Shown: positions 20,933 to 32,188 of the stretch, in pieces | Layout of the letters: every line of letters starts with the position of its first letter | How positions within the stretch are numbered: position 1 is the first letter of the stretch | Assembly (NCBI GenBank): GCA_030704615.1 | Contig: CM060733.1 | Coordinates: forward strand, 54,186,001-54,250,000 | Direction: 5' to 3' | DNA length: 64,000 bases | From: Takakia lepidozioides | Lineage: Eukaryota > Streptophyta > Takakiopsida > Takakiales > Takakiaceae | Program-made: the position numbers and the translations under genes | The notes under the pieces: generated by a model | Told to the model about the DNA's origin: nothing | The model's input: only the letters and a program-made list of their open reading frames with translations | Database searches by the model: none

Positions 20933-23900
20933 AATATTAGCGGTAAATACTGCTAGCTCTGGCATTGGCGAGTGTCGACTCAGCGTTGAAAAAGGGGCGT
21001 CGCGGTCGCCAGGTTCTGGCGCTCTCTGTGCGCACCTTCCCTGTTTTACTAACGGCCTTTTGGCTGTCGTCGTCTACTCAATGCCATGCCTTACCGCGTC
21101 CTCTCTACCCTAAATTAGAGCACAAGCTATCAGTCTTGCAAAAACCTCATAAAGCTGGGCACCCAGTTTTGGGGACCCTCACAAATATCAACTCCTCCTA
21201 GCTCAATACTATGCGTTTCATGCTCTGAGCCCACTTCGAGGGACTGGAATCATACTATTGCGAATCCATGGATGCTTGAAAGAGAAGAATTTTTTTGAGT
21301 TGAAGTACTACATACATGTCTTGATTGCATTTTCTGCCATACAGGGTGATATGATCAATGAATTGGACTTGAAAAGAGCCTTTCGTTCCAGAGTCAGAGT
21401 CGCATTAAAAAATACAGTGACCTGCACCTTTCTGGTACATCATGGGAGGAAAATAAGTAGCTAGGTAATTTACATCCAGTGCAATCCCAACTTTGATGAT
21501 GTCAGCATCAACCTCTTGCCTACTTACAAGGCTCCCGAAAGGCCTACCCAAGTTCTACGTCAAGTAATCTGAGGTATTGAAATGTAATCTGAGCAATACA
21601 CATCCGGATTATATGAATATCTTTAAATGGACGTCTTCATCGAGAGGCCAACTGTTATTCTACGCAGTGGAGCCCGACAAATGGGAAACCGGAATTGGGC
21701 TGAAGGAAGTAGGCCAAAAATATTCCCCGGTCTCTTCCTGATCTCGAATGAGTAGTCTTGTTAATTATGTACAATCATGGGCAGTCCTTCTTGATCCCAA
21801 GGGATGCTTCATTGAGCGGCCCACAATGGGCTACATAGGAAGTTCTTGATTGTGAGAGAGACACAGTCAAGTACAATGAACTACAATCCCTCTTGATTCT
21901 GGATGGGACTAAGCAAGAGCTGAGGCCCACAACCCTTCTTGATCCAGAAGAAGACACGTTTGGATTAAGTACAATGGTCTACTAAAACCTCTGTCTAAGG
22001 CGGATTACCGATAGTTTATAAGTGTCAGTGATTGGTGCAAGTAGAATCCTGAAGTGACAAGCATTAAAAAAAGCCAGCAGTGTTTATTAATGCAAGGTAC
22101 CTGATTTAAACTTCAAGGTCGCTTTTGCTGCAGCTTTATGCCACATGCCTGTTGCCCCTTGGATCAGGACTCTTGCTCCTCAGGGAAGTACCAAAATCAT
22201 GCATCCTTTTCCTCAAGACGTGAACATAAACAGCCCACATATGACTTGACACAGCTCTCTCTCTGCAAGCACGGCGGCCTCACCAAGCTACGAAAAAGCC
22301 ACATCTTTACTCTAGCATTTACTGTCCCAGCTTGTCCACGGCCATGCTTTCCCGCGTTTCCTCCAGAACGTGGAGCCCGGCCTTTTGCTGATTATGTGAG
22401 GCCTTAGAAAGCATATATTAGGCAGCCAGTACTTAACAGCTCACCTGGGCATATTAATCATGATTTGTCATCTGGACTTCTGAAGGAACAAATTGGGATA
22501 GAGGCTCAATCATGTCCCTGCACTCATCTGTTGCACGTCGCCATCGCTATATTCGTTTCAAGTGAAGGCCCACTATTCCGATTCCGCACACGATTCTTCC
22601 TGGAAAGCTGCTGATCTCCCTCTTCACACTTCTTTGCAACATCTGGCATCCACTAGTGGTGGCCTAATGGCCTTATATGGTTCTGGGCTCTCGGTTACGT
22701 GTACAAATATATGCTCACTGATCTAGATACCTTTCTTTCTCTCTATCTTTCTTCGGTATCACCTCGGTGGAAGACCCTCCAAATTTCCAGGAGCTCGGTA
22801 GGCAGATGATGGGCCCCGAAAATTCAGATGGCCCATCTGAAGCTCTGAGCTTCAATGGTGGCAACACAGCCAGCTACTTGCTCAACGCACTATGGGCCGA
22901 AATGTACTTTGGCCGCGTTTGCTGCACGATATTCACAGCACGCGCTGTGCAATGACTAATTGTTTAATGTATAGCCTGTACAATTCTGCACCAACGTTGA
23001 CATGGAGCCGGGCTTCTTATGAGAAGCTATACGGTGCACGAATTATTTGGCACTCACTAATATGACACTGCGCCCATGACACCAGCCCAAGCTTTCCCTT
23101 TGTTCATGAGCTTCTCTGACACTGCAAGCAAAGCACTCGGACGCTACGCGTTGAACCCAGGATCGCCCAGGCTGCAGCCATCTGGAATATTGGAATTCTC
23201 TAATCTGGTTGTAGATCTGAGACTACATGTGGGCGGTATGTCGACAGGACCAGCATCAGGAGCTTCTTCTCTGCCCCATGCTTGCATATTGTTGTTCACC
23301 AACAGTTCCGTGGCTTCTTCGTCGACAATCTGTCGACTGCACACCGTTCGAAATTTAGAGTGTGAATCCTGGCAGCTGACCAAAGTGAAAGCACAAGCTC
23401 CAGTCGAGAAAGATGGGAGAATTGAGTGACGACCTGAAGTAGTGCAAATCTTTAAGACTGTGAAAAGCAGGAGATCGCAGAGCGTGGGCACAGGCCTGTG
23501 CGCAGTGGCACACGTTAGTCTAAGACCTGGAGCGGTCCACACCGCGGATAGTGGACCCTCCATTCTTGCAATCATACCTTCCCCACTTCGAATCTGCTTA
23601 CCATTGAGGGGACCACCAGAATGGAGGCCAGTGATCGATTTACATGGTTCAATGAAGGGGACTCAGATCTATTGGAGGCCATTGCTGCCCCATTGCTGCA
23701 GGCTGGCAACATGCATATCAGTCTACATGTTCAGATCTGTTCAAAGATGGTTCCTAATTCGCAAAAACTGCATTGAAGACTGTGTGAAAAAAGTTACCTG
23801 TCTATCTGCCTGTAATCTGAGATGACGATGGGCTCCACGGCGTAACAGGAAAAGCGGGAAAATATAAAATTCAAGGCCCGCTAGGCGCTATCTTCATCTG

Positions 23901-23999
23901 GTTCTCCCTACATCATTATAAAATTAACTCCCTCCCCCTGTTCTCTTTAAAGAAAAAAAAAAGAAAAAAAACTAAGATTCTTTCTTTCTCTTTTTCTTT
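20933..23999. other. Intergenic region, no supported gene
   Basis: Open frames of 60-143 codons occur (for example 20965-21201, 22138-22407 and 23144-23575), but none shows a recognisable domain, a splice context or agreement between neighbours. At 21770-21960 short phrases of the type TTCTTGAT(C/T)C recur and resemble 7825-7975, suggesting shared repeat debris. Confidence 0.45.
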
Positions 24000-24420
24000 T
24001 TTCTTTTTTCTTGTTGTGGGGTTAAGCGGCCCTCAGTGAGAGCACGTGACTGCCACTGAGCTACAAAACGGTTCTTTTTCTTTTTTTCCTTTTTTGTTTC
24101 CAGAGACGCGATCCCCAGCCAACTGGCCACGAAACCAACACAGGACAAAGGTAGCAGGATTTGAGCCCCAAACCACTGGGGATTATTTTTCGGGAAAAGG
24201 GAAACACCCTGACTGAGCGGCTCACGCTTAATCATAGCCTAGTCAGAGCAGAAAATAACTCTTTCAAAACCCTCATCATGAGGATAATGGATTGGACACC
24301 TCCCAAGGGAAGGGGAAGAAAATTATTCGATTCTATTATACCACACGGCACAACGTAGCAGGAGTTGAACCTCGATTCAACTGGGTGCACGATCCAACTG
24401 CATGACCGAAAGGCCGGGGA
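24000..24420 (-). mobile_element. Cluster of nested tRNA-derived SINE fragments
   Basis: On the minus strand TAGCTCAGTGGCAGTCACG at about 24060-24042 is a good A box, GGGGCTCAAATCC at about 24163-24151 is a B box of a second fragment, and GAGGTTCAACTCC at about 24374-24362 is a B box of a third. The part near 24190-24270 (GGGAAACACC, GCGGCTCAC, AATAACTCTTTC) resembles the 3' body of the SINEs at 54.9 and 63.9 kb. B and A boxes are out of order between fragments, so this is a composite. Confidence 0.5.
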
Positions 24421-24429
24421 GAACCGCAG

Positions 24430-25208
24430 GGCGCCAGCCAACCAATGGGGAAAACCGGCCTAGTGGTTTCCAGGAATTTCCGAATGATAAATGAAAACCT
24501 TAGGAAATGGAACCGAGGGAAAAAAAACGGCCGAAGAGGAAATCAACCGGGTGCTTTGCTGTTAGGAAGGATATTTGTCTTTCCATTTCATTGCAGACAG
24601 GATATATGCCTTAGTTGGCAAGGCCTGGACGGATTCCGGCCGTTCCTATATTACAAAAAACAGAACTGCCATTGAAGTTCGCCAAATGGTGGAAATCCAG
24701 CGTGCCAGGCCGGGTTACTCCGACGAAGGGCATTTAGGTGGAAAAATATTGAACTCAAGAGGTTGGGGGCAAACCCTTCCTTAAGTTAGTTGCTCTCGCA
24801 ACCTTGCACTTGCTGCCTGCTGTCACAGCCCACCTGCCCACAGCTCAACATCTTGGTTGAGGTCCTTGCATTTTAGAAGGGTTCAATTCAACTGGTTTGA
24901 GGGCATTGGTAGGTCCAACTCCTATCAAGGATACCATGTTCTTATTTCGTTCTTTTTTTCAATGTGCTTCACTTGTTTGAATTGCTTAAAACTGGTTGTG
25001 TTTTTTTTTTTTTTTTTAAACTTATTGTTGTGCATTTGACACTTGTGTTGTCTTTGTATGAAGCCGATTTTTCACTTTCTTTGTAGAAAGTGAAAAGAGA
25101 AAAATTATAAGGGGGCAATCAAGATGGGTGTGGATGCATCTTAGCAAACTCATATTTCTTTATTAACATGTTTTCGGGTACAGCTGGTCTAACTACATGT
25201 TGCTTATA
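24430..25208. other. Intergenic region with a long T run
   Basis: No gene recognised. Frames at 24445-24675 and 24575-24784 overlap and have no domain. A run of 18 T lies near 25000-25017. Confidence 0.5.
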
Positions 25209-25385
25209 TATATATATACGCGCTCCCAAAGGGAGTGTAATCTATGGTGTCTCTTCACCACAAGGGCTACTACCTTCCAGCTGAAAGGTAGACACCTTCC
25301 TGACACACCGGACCATGGTTTGAACCCACAACCACGTCCAACGTGGTATGTGAATATTACTATTGTATGACCTTTGTGGAGGGCA
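25209..25385 (-). mobile_element. tRNA-derived SINE, family 1, second copy
   Basis: Aligns with 8007-8160 along its length: TATGGTGTCTCTTC, a CCTTCC / AAAGGTAGACACC zone, the B-box region TGGTTTGAACCC and GTGGTATGTG. The A-box part is more decayed (TTACTATTGTATG). The segment CTCCCAAAGGGAG at its left edge recurs at about 31783. Confidence 0.6.
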
Positions 25386-28250
25386 CATCCTTGTCTGACT
25401 TTCATGTACAATAAATTGGAACCACTACCTCTATCGAACTAGGTTTTGAGGTGTTGGAACACCTACTAACTTGTCTTTAGCCCCCCTTTCATTCCCCTTT
25501 GTTTGTTGTGGAATACTACTTTCACTGGATACAACTGCGGTGGCCACTTTGCAATGGCTGGTTGATGCATAGACCTACGATAATTGAATGTGAGCAAGAA
25601 CTGAGTTTGCTCTAGTTTATACAGATCTTAGTTTATGATGGTAGTTTGTTGCTACCAACTCTTGTTCTCCTATATGTTCAACCATTTGATCTTCCATTGG
25701 ACATGGGGGTTTGGTGGCCTAATGTCTACAGTCTACACTGAATTTGTTGTTTTTGGGAATTCATCATTTGCAACCTTATGGAACCAAACATCTCATCTTG
25801 TCCTCGCACATTTTCCAGGACAATACTGTTTTGCTACATTGCATTTTGCTTCATACATGATTATAACTGCCATCACAATATGCATATAAGAACTATATAT
25901 CGGTGATACACTCGTTCAGAAAAACATAAATGCATAATGTACGTGGACTTTGTCAAACTCCATAGTGACCTTCATGAAGACGTGAATGGCGACATCATAG
26001 GAATGTCACGTCCAGTTACATATTAAATATAATGCATGCCAAAGTTTTGTGCTCCACCATCCAACACATTCCATATGTTGCACAATGGTGAATCAATGAA
26101 CCGTAAGGTCCCGATGAGTGCCGTTAGGATTTCCGTACTGACACATGCATATATGACAATGTTCATGGGGTCTACCGATGAAATCCCACGCAGCAGCACC
26201 ATTTCTTTCGAATAATTTCGCCCACCGCCTACGCACATACACTCGACGTGAATCATCCTCTGAACCATACATTTCCAAGTTCATTGTTGTGTATTTAAAA
26301 CATATGTCTCTCCAACCCCCATTTTGTATGTTTGTTGTCTTGCATTCAAATATCTACAAGGATTAAATTTGTCGTCTCCATCATCTTCATGTGCCATGCA
26401 ATAAGGGGTCAGCACTTTTTCAGTCTTCCTTCGCCATCGATGTATGACACTGTCCTATAGACACAGTTAGGAGGCATTAAGGACGCCCGCAGCCCATTGA
26501 GGGCTTGAGCAAGCGAAGCCAATCGCCGCGCCAGAAAATCAATGCCTCATGAGTCAATTTTTCTGCACATTCTGCACCAAATGCAGAAAAATGACTAAGT
26601 CATTTTAGCGACGCCACAAATGTTGCTTAATGCATAAAAATGAGTTAGTCATTTTTGGGTCGTTTTTTATTTAAAAAAACGACCCGACATGAAAATTTTA
26701 ATTTAATTTATTTTATTTTATTTTATTTTTAAAACCTGAGTGAGTTGCTTCAAAAGATGATGCGACCCAAAATAAGATTAAAAAAAACAAAAATAATAAT
26801 AAATAAATAAATAAAAATCGTTTTTCCAAGCGGGAGTCGCTTTGTGAAAAAAACAAATTTGAAATTTTTTGTAGAGAGATCACTTGTAAAAAACACCCCA
26901 AATGTAACTAAGTTATTTTTTAGTTTCTGCTGTAGAATATGCAAAACAAATGACGCCCTAGGCGTTGCTTTTTGGCTTGGAAGATGAAACTACATTGTTG
27001 AACTATCTTATATGCAATGAAACCATATCATTATGCATAAGTTTTGAAATTAGTATGCTAGTTAGTAGGAAGCGTCTTAGTGTTTCTATAATGTAAAGGT
27101 CTTGAGTTCAAATATGCCTAACATTCTGTCGGAACTTACGACGTGTCAACCTGCGGATAATGTCACGTGGTAGCTATCTGTACATTATAATCCCGCCATT
27201 ATCTTGAATTTTTATTTTTTTAGGAGTTGGTTTAAAAAAATGACGCCTGGCGCGACACATTTTATGGCCGAGAAGCCACCAAGTCACATCCCCGTAATAA
27301 CGACGTTGGAGCGACGACCTGGGGGTCGCTTTTAGGAACTTTACCGCGATGCGGTTTTAGGCGTAAAACGATGGAAGGGGCATCATTTAGGTGTCGTTAC
27401 CACCCCCTCCGAACGATATAGTGAAACGCAAAAAGAAAACGATTGTAGGAAATTGCTATTCATAGATTCCTCGTCAAGCGAGGAATCCAAGGTGCTAGGC
27501 CAGCAAACTCCTCTTCGTAGGAATGCCACCACCTAGTATGGGTAGCTCGTACGCCAGCAGCATTGCGTCCAACGCGCCCTTCTTCCAGCATCATCACATC
27601 CCCTTTAGTTGCGGGGAAGTGATGTGGAATATTACCATGCATATCCACAACGGGCTGGAGTACCGACGTGAGAGGCAGCGACGAGTTGATGGCTCTCGCG
27701 GTAACTTGCTGGTTAAGCTGCGATAATCCCATGGTCATTTGCATAGTGAGTGACTGCAGCATCTGCTGCAGTTTGTGTATTTGCAATTTCAACTCATCTC
27801 ATCTCGACTTAACTTAAAATTCTTCAATTGAAACCACTGTACCTGTGAGTGAATTTTCACGTTGTGAATGTCAGGTAGAGGCTAGAAGAGTGTAAGCATC
27901 AGTATCTTTATTTCCACAAAGAACCCATCTCCAAATTGAACACATGCACCTCAACAAATCTCATGCATCATTGTGCACGGGGATATGCTAAAGAGTCATA
28001 TACACTGTATTGCGGAAATGCTGCATAGGACTGCAATGCGTCTCTGTAGGGCTCAATATGTATGTAATGCAACGTACGTACATATGAATTTGTGCACACA
28101 ACTCTTGACATTTGAAGGCTATCAGTGTGTTTATATTTGTCAAGGACGAGAGCATGACTGAACACAAACAAGAGATCAGACTAGAGGTACAAGACTAGAC
28201 AAGGAGTTAAGGTTGGCGTAGCCGAATGTATGATGAGTAAATAGGAATCA
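25386..28250. other. Intergenic, AT-rich, no supported gene
   Basis: A perfect hairpin lies at 26657-26685. Around 26480-27420 GACGCC and GCGACG strings recur on both strands and may belong to one DNA transposon. A minus frame at 27792-27460 starts with a Gln/Leu-rich helix-like stretch but has no family match. The short piece at 27795-27840 resembles the 3' end of the lectin-kinase pseudogene at 50.1 kb. No exon structure is convincing. Confidence 0.4.
26657..26685. repeat. Perfect 12-bp stem hairpin
   Basis: GGGTCGTTTTTT pairs with AAAAAACGACCC across a 5-base centre. It may mark the inner end of a palindromic DNA element or be an isolated hairpin. Confidence 0.75.
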
Positions 28251-28253
28251 ACT

Positions 28254-29518
28254 GGAGTACTGGAAACTGGAAACAAGAGTAGCTTGAACCGGTGTTGGCG
28301 AGACTGAAGAGTGTCCGGTCTCGCCTCCTATATATACTGGCTACTAAGAAGTTCCCTAAGAAGCTTCCCTTATATAGGTTTCTTGATGGAGAAGTTTCCT
28401 CCAAATGAAGCTTCCTGAGCAGTTTCCCAAGTTACTCTTGATAATTTGGTAAACTCCCGGTAACTTGGTAACTAATGATAAATCATGGTAAATTATGGTA
28501 AGTCATGGTAACGGTAACTTGGTAACTTCTGGTAGTTATTCCTGATAAGTTCCTCTGGGCTATGTCCGTGACATCATCCCCTGCTCTAGCGCCGAGTTTC
28601 TCGAGGACCGGTAAAATCTTGGACTTGCTTAGAATTGGAGAAAATCCAACATCGAGCGAATGGTACTTGTTAAGTATTCGGCTTTTCGTTCTTGATTCAA
28701 ATGATTTATAGGTCCCTGCAACCATCGATAGTGTCTCACCTTGAACTTGGGACCACGCAGTGATTTGAGCATTCTGATTTTCGAAATTGTCTTCAAACAT
28801 GATTTCATTTCCCTCTGGGTCCGAAGCCCCAAGCTCCAATAGAATTATCAGACTTCGAGTAAGTTCCACTTGCCGTCGTACGGGGTCCAGACGAGGAAAT
28901 ACGTATCACATTGGTGGCCCATCGTCTCGAGAGCGTCGGCGTGATGTTGAAAGTCGTGAGAGTCGGAACGGCTGATCTGGTAGTTGGGTAAGCAACAAAT
29001 CCAATGTATCTAGTTCCTATGACTCCATGCTGCCAATACAAAATATTGGAACACGACTTGGATACTGGAATGCTGGAAACTAGACTGGAGTACCAGATAC
29101 TGGAAACTAGACTGGAGTACCAGATACTGGAAACTGGGCTAGAGTACTGGAAACTGGAAACAATAGTAGCTTAAACTGGTGTTGGCGAGATTAAAGAGTG
29201 TCCAGTCTCGTCTCCTATATATATTGGCTACTAAGAAGTTCCCTAAGAAGCTTCCCTTATAGAGATTTCTTGATGGAGATGTTTCCAAGATTAAACAAAG
29301 GTTTCTTGATGGAGAAGCTTCCTCCAAATGAAGCTTCATGAGCAGTTTCCCAAGTTACTCTTGGTAATTTGGTAAACTTCCGGTAACTTAATAACTAATG
29401 GTAAATTATGGTAGATCGTGATAAATCACGGTAAGTCATGATAATTTTCGATAACATAGTAACTTGGTAACATCTGGTATTTACTCCTGATAAGTTCCTT
29501 TGGGCTATGTCCGTTACA
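28254..29518 (-). mobile_element. Short LTR-like element: two long direct repeats around about 560 bp
   Basis: 28254-28574 and 29139-29518 are direct repeats (roughly 85% by eye), sharing GGTGTTGGCGAGA, TCCTATATATA, TTCCCTAAGAAGCTTCCCTT, the GGTAACTTGGTAAC zone and GGGCTATGTCCGT. Read on the minus strand each starts TGT(C/A)ACGGACATAGCCC, an LTR-like TG end. The right copy has an extra 30-bp internal partial duplication. The interior has broken minus-strand frames (about 29041-28570) that could be a retroelement coding remnant, but no RT or integrase motif. It may be a TRIM-like or internally deleted LTR element. Confidence 0.55.
29066..29140 (+). repeat. Minisatellite, about 27-bp unit
   Basis: The unit TACTGGAAACTAGACTGGAG plus TACCAGA is repeated two to three times next to the right direct repeat. 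Confidence 0.75.
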
Positions 29519-30322
29519 ATGTTCTTAAACCATGACATCTCACTTTCAATGCATTTACATTGTGCAACATACACAAATTATCTGCGCACTTTTTGTCTTA
29601 CAGGATATAATAGATAATAACAAACATGCAAAGTCATTCACTTTAGTAGTGGGTATTCAAAAGTACCCTAGCACGGCCAGAATCAATTACTGGTGATCAG
29701 GGCAGTCCATTGGAGAATTTGGAGGAACACGACGGCATGCCAGCATGCGACCTCGAAAGCGGGAGCAATTGATGGTAATTTAAGCTTGTGTCCTCAGGGA
29801 TGACGACAGGAGACAAGTTCTTGTCCAGAACCCCAAAAATGAAGTCAATGTCAAAACGTATCAAGAAGTTGAATGCAGTAGGCAAAGAAATAAAGGACTT
29901 GAGCACTCCGCTATCATCAAGTATCCACTTGAGAGTATTTCAGATATGGAACCTCAAAACTTTTATTGCATTCATAAAAATTTTATGTAAAGAATGAACT
30001 GTATCTTTGCCAAACTTTCCCCTTATCCAAGCGTTGTAGAATTTTTTGAAGATACTCCAGATTCAATATCTTTTTGTGGACAGACAAGTTTTTCCCCGGA
30101 AGGTGTGTACATTGTCATATGTTCTTGCAACAAGTGCATGTAGTGCCGAACTGTCTCCATGGCGTTCATAGTTTGAGCGCTGTAAACCTAGTGTTGTGTG
30201 CAGTAGGAGCACTAGATGTGACAATGTCTCTTGTGAGTGTAGCATCACAAGAGGTGATAGTACCATTAATATCTCTCCGTCTGCTGATGTCATACTCACA
30301 AGAGGTGAAGGGTTTGGCAAAG
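29519..30322. other. Intergenic, no supported gene
   Basis: Short frames only. An extra partial unit of the inverted-repeat motif (GTCTGCTGATGTCATACTCA) lies at about 30280-30305. Confidence 0.5.
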
Positions 30323-30873
30323 GGTCAAACTCGATATGTTTGTCCGAGCAGATCCTTTGACCCCAAGTTTACACTTATAGGGAAATTGCAAAAAAGACAC
30401 AAGCTCATGCATGGCGATGACATACCAGCCGTAGGTGGTTTTTGCACAAGAGGTGATGTCATTCAGATATCTTCACCTGCTGATGTCATATTCACAAGAA
30501 TTGATGTCATTCATACATCTCTATCTGCACCCAAAAAAAAACCATTCAACTTCTGTATGTTTCCATGCTCGTGAATCTTGTGGCCCACACATCTTTCCCA
30601 GGGAGCTCCGATGTTCAGCGTGTCATGTCATAAGCTTTTCCAATGAGGGGCTTTGGTAGTACTTGTGCCTTCAATCATGGGATGATCGGAAAGAGAATAG
30701 GTAAAGATATATGAATGGCATCATCTCTTGTGAGTATGACATCAGCAGGTAGAGATATATGAATGGTGTCACCTCTTGTACAAAGACTGCTGGTGTCTTT
30801 TTTGTATCTCTTCAAATGTGAAGGTAAACTTGGGGTTGCAAGATCCTCTTAGACAAACGCATCGAGCTTGAAC
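30323..30873. repeat. Long inverted repeat, arms about 150-180 bp
   Basis: The reverse complement of 30323-30500 aligns collinearly with 30723-30873. Shared blocks in order: CTTGTGA(A/G)TATGACATCAG, AGATAT(C/A)TGAATG, CACCTCTTGT, GTGTCTTTTTTG, GTAAACTTGGGGT and GACAAAC(A/G)(T/C)ATCGAG. The spacer is about 220 bp. A transcript would fold into a long imperfect hairpin. No coding potential is convincing in the arms. Confidence 0.75.
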
Positions 30874-31619
30874 TTTCACCGGTCCGTTTTTCCAATACAA
30901 AAACTTGATATACGCTCGGACAAGCAATGAGGACATCTTTTGTCGCCTTAATAATCCATCAGCTCCAGGGCGTTATCTCGCTGCTTTCGCTTCTTGAGCT
31001 ATCACCATGTAAATATGGCCCTCAGAGAATGATGCATTGAGCTTTGCCAATAAGTTGTATCCACCTTCATGTTCTTGGGCACATAAATACGGCCTCTAGA
31101 GTAAATTCTATTGTAGATGAACACTTGTCGCTGGATTCAAGTCATCAGACCACCTCAAGTCCACACATGAAAAAATCTGAATTGTGACCTTGGAGTATAT
31201 ATTACAAAAAATATGTGTGATAGTCGTTGATGTTGCCATCCATTGCAGTAATGGTATTTGTATTTATACTCGTCAGATAGATAGGCTCTTGTTTGCAAAA
31301 TAACCATAGAAAAGCACTAAAATTAGGCCAAGAACAAAGCACTTAACGTAAGCTAAAAGATGTTGCATTTGCTCCATCTGAAGCCTTAGCAATTTCTCAA
31401 CATAAGAGAGCGACTCTCCTCCAACAGTGACCTATATCATAACCAGTGTTCGGAGGTTATTATCTTTTATAAGACCCGCTAGTTCCAGGCATTGGCGGTG
31501 TGAGGTTGTGGACATACCCGCCAGAGAGCAATACTAGATTTATTTAGGATTTTACATACCTGGGGGTTATCAATCAAGCCCATTATCAAAATTATTAGAC
31601 AACATATCGTGGGGATCGC
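30874..31619. other. Intergenic, no gene seen
   Basis: No domain or RNA gene recognised on either strand. Confidence 0.5.
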
Positions 31620-31812
31620 CCTTCAGGCATATTACTATTCTTAACATGTTTTTTTAAAAAAAATTAAAAAAAATATGACACCTCCCAAAGCCCCACATAT
31701 CCATGCTATAGTGATCTATGAGCCTTCAAGCATATTACTATTCTTAACATGTAAATTAACAAAAAAAAAAGTATGACGCCTCCCAAAGGGAGCGTAACTT
31801 ATGGTGTCACAT
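31620..31812. repeat. 102-bp tandem duplication ending in a SINE family 1 fragment
   Basis: GCATATTACTATTCTTAACA occurs at about 31627 and 31730, and each is followed by an A-rich stretch and TATGAC(A/G)CCTCCCAAAG. The second ends with GGGAGCGTAACTTATGGTGTC, matching the edge of the SINE at 25209. Confidence 0.6.
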
Positions 31813-32188
31813 GTTTAAGAATTGATATTTAGGAATGGAACTCAAAAAACAACTCAATTTTTATTTTAATTCTTGTCTTAAGTGAGCAATACGTATTCAT
31901 GGTATATTTTGAAGGAATGCGTCTTAAGTAAAATTCACTATTAGGATTTATTTTTTTCCAGCCAAAAACAAATTTATCTCTAATTAATCCTATTTTCTAA
32001 TATATTTAATCAATTAATTAGGACCTGGATCCCAACCCGTGAACCCACTAATAGTTCCCAACAACTACCCGGACCCGGATTTTCCAAATTTCAAAAACCC
32101 GGATCCAGAACTGGACTTGGTTCCAAAAGAGAACCCGTACCCCAAGGGTTCCTTAAAAAGGCACTACATGCACAACACTTCTCATAAC

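Noticed and set aside
24000-24420. Candidate genuine tRNA genes
   Set aside because: Only A or B boxes are present, out of order, with no complete cloverleaf; SINE fragments explain them better.
29066-29140. CRISPR-like array
   Set aside because: Units are directly adjacent with no spacers, and the genome is a plant nuclear one; this is a minisatellite.
30074-30574. 166-codon plus-strand frame
   Set aside because: Its residues reflect the inverted-repeat units (ISSPADVIFTRIDVIHTS); no family.
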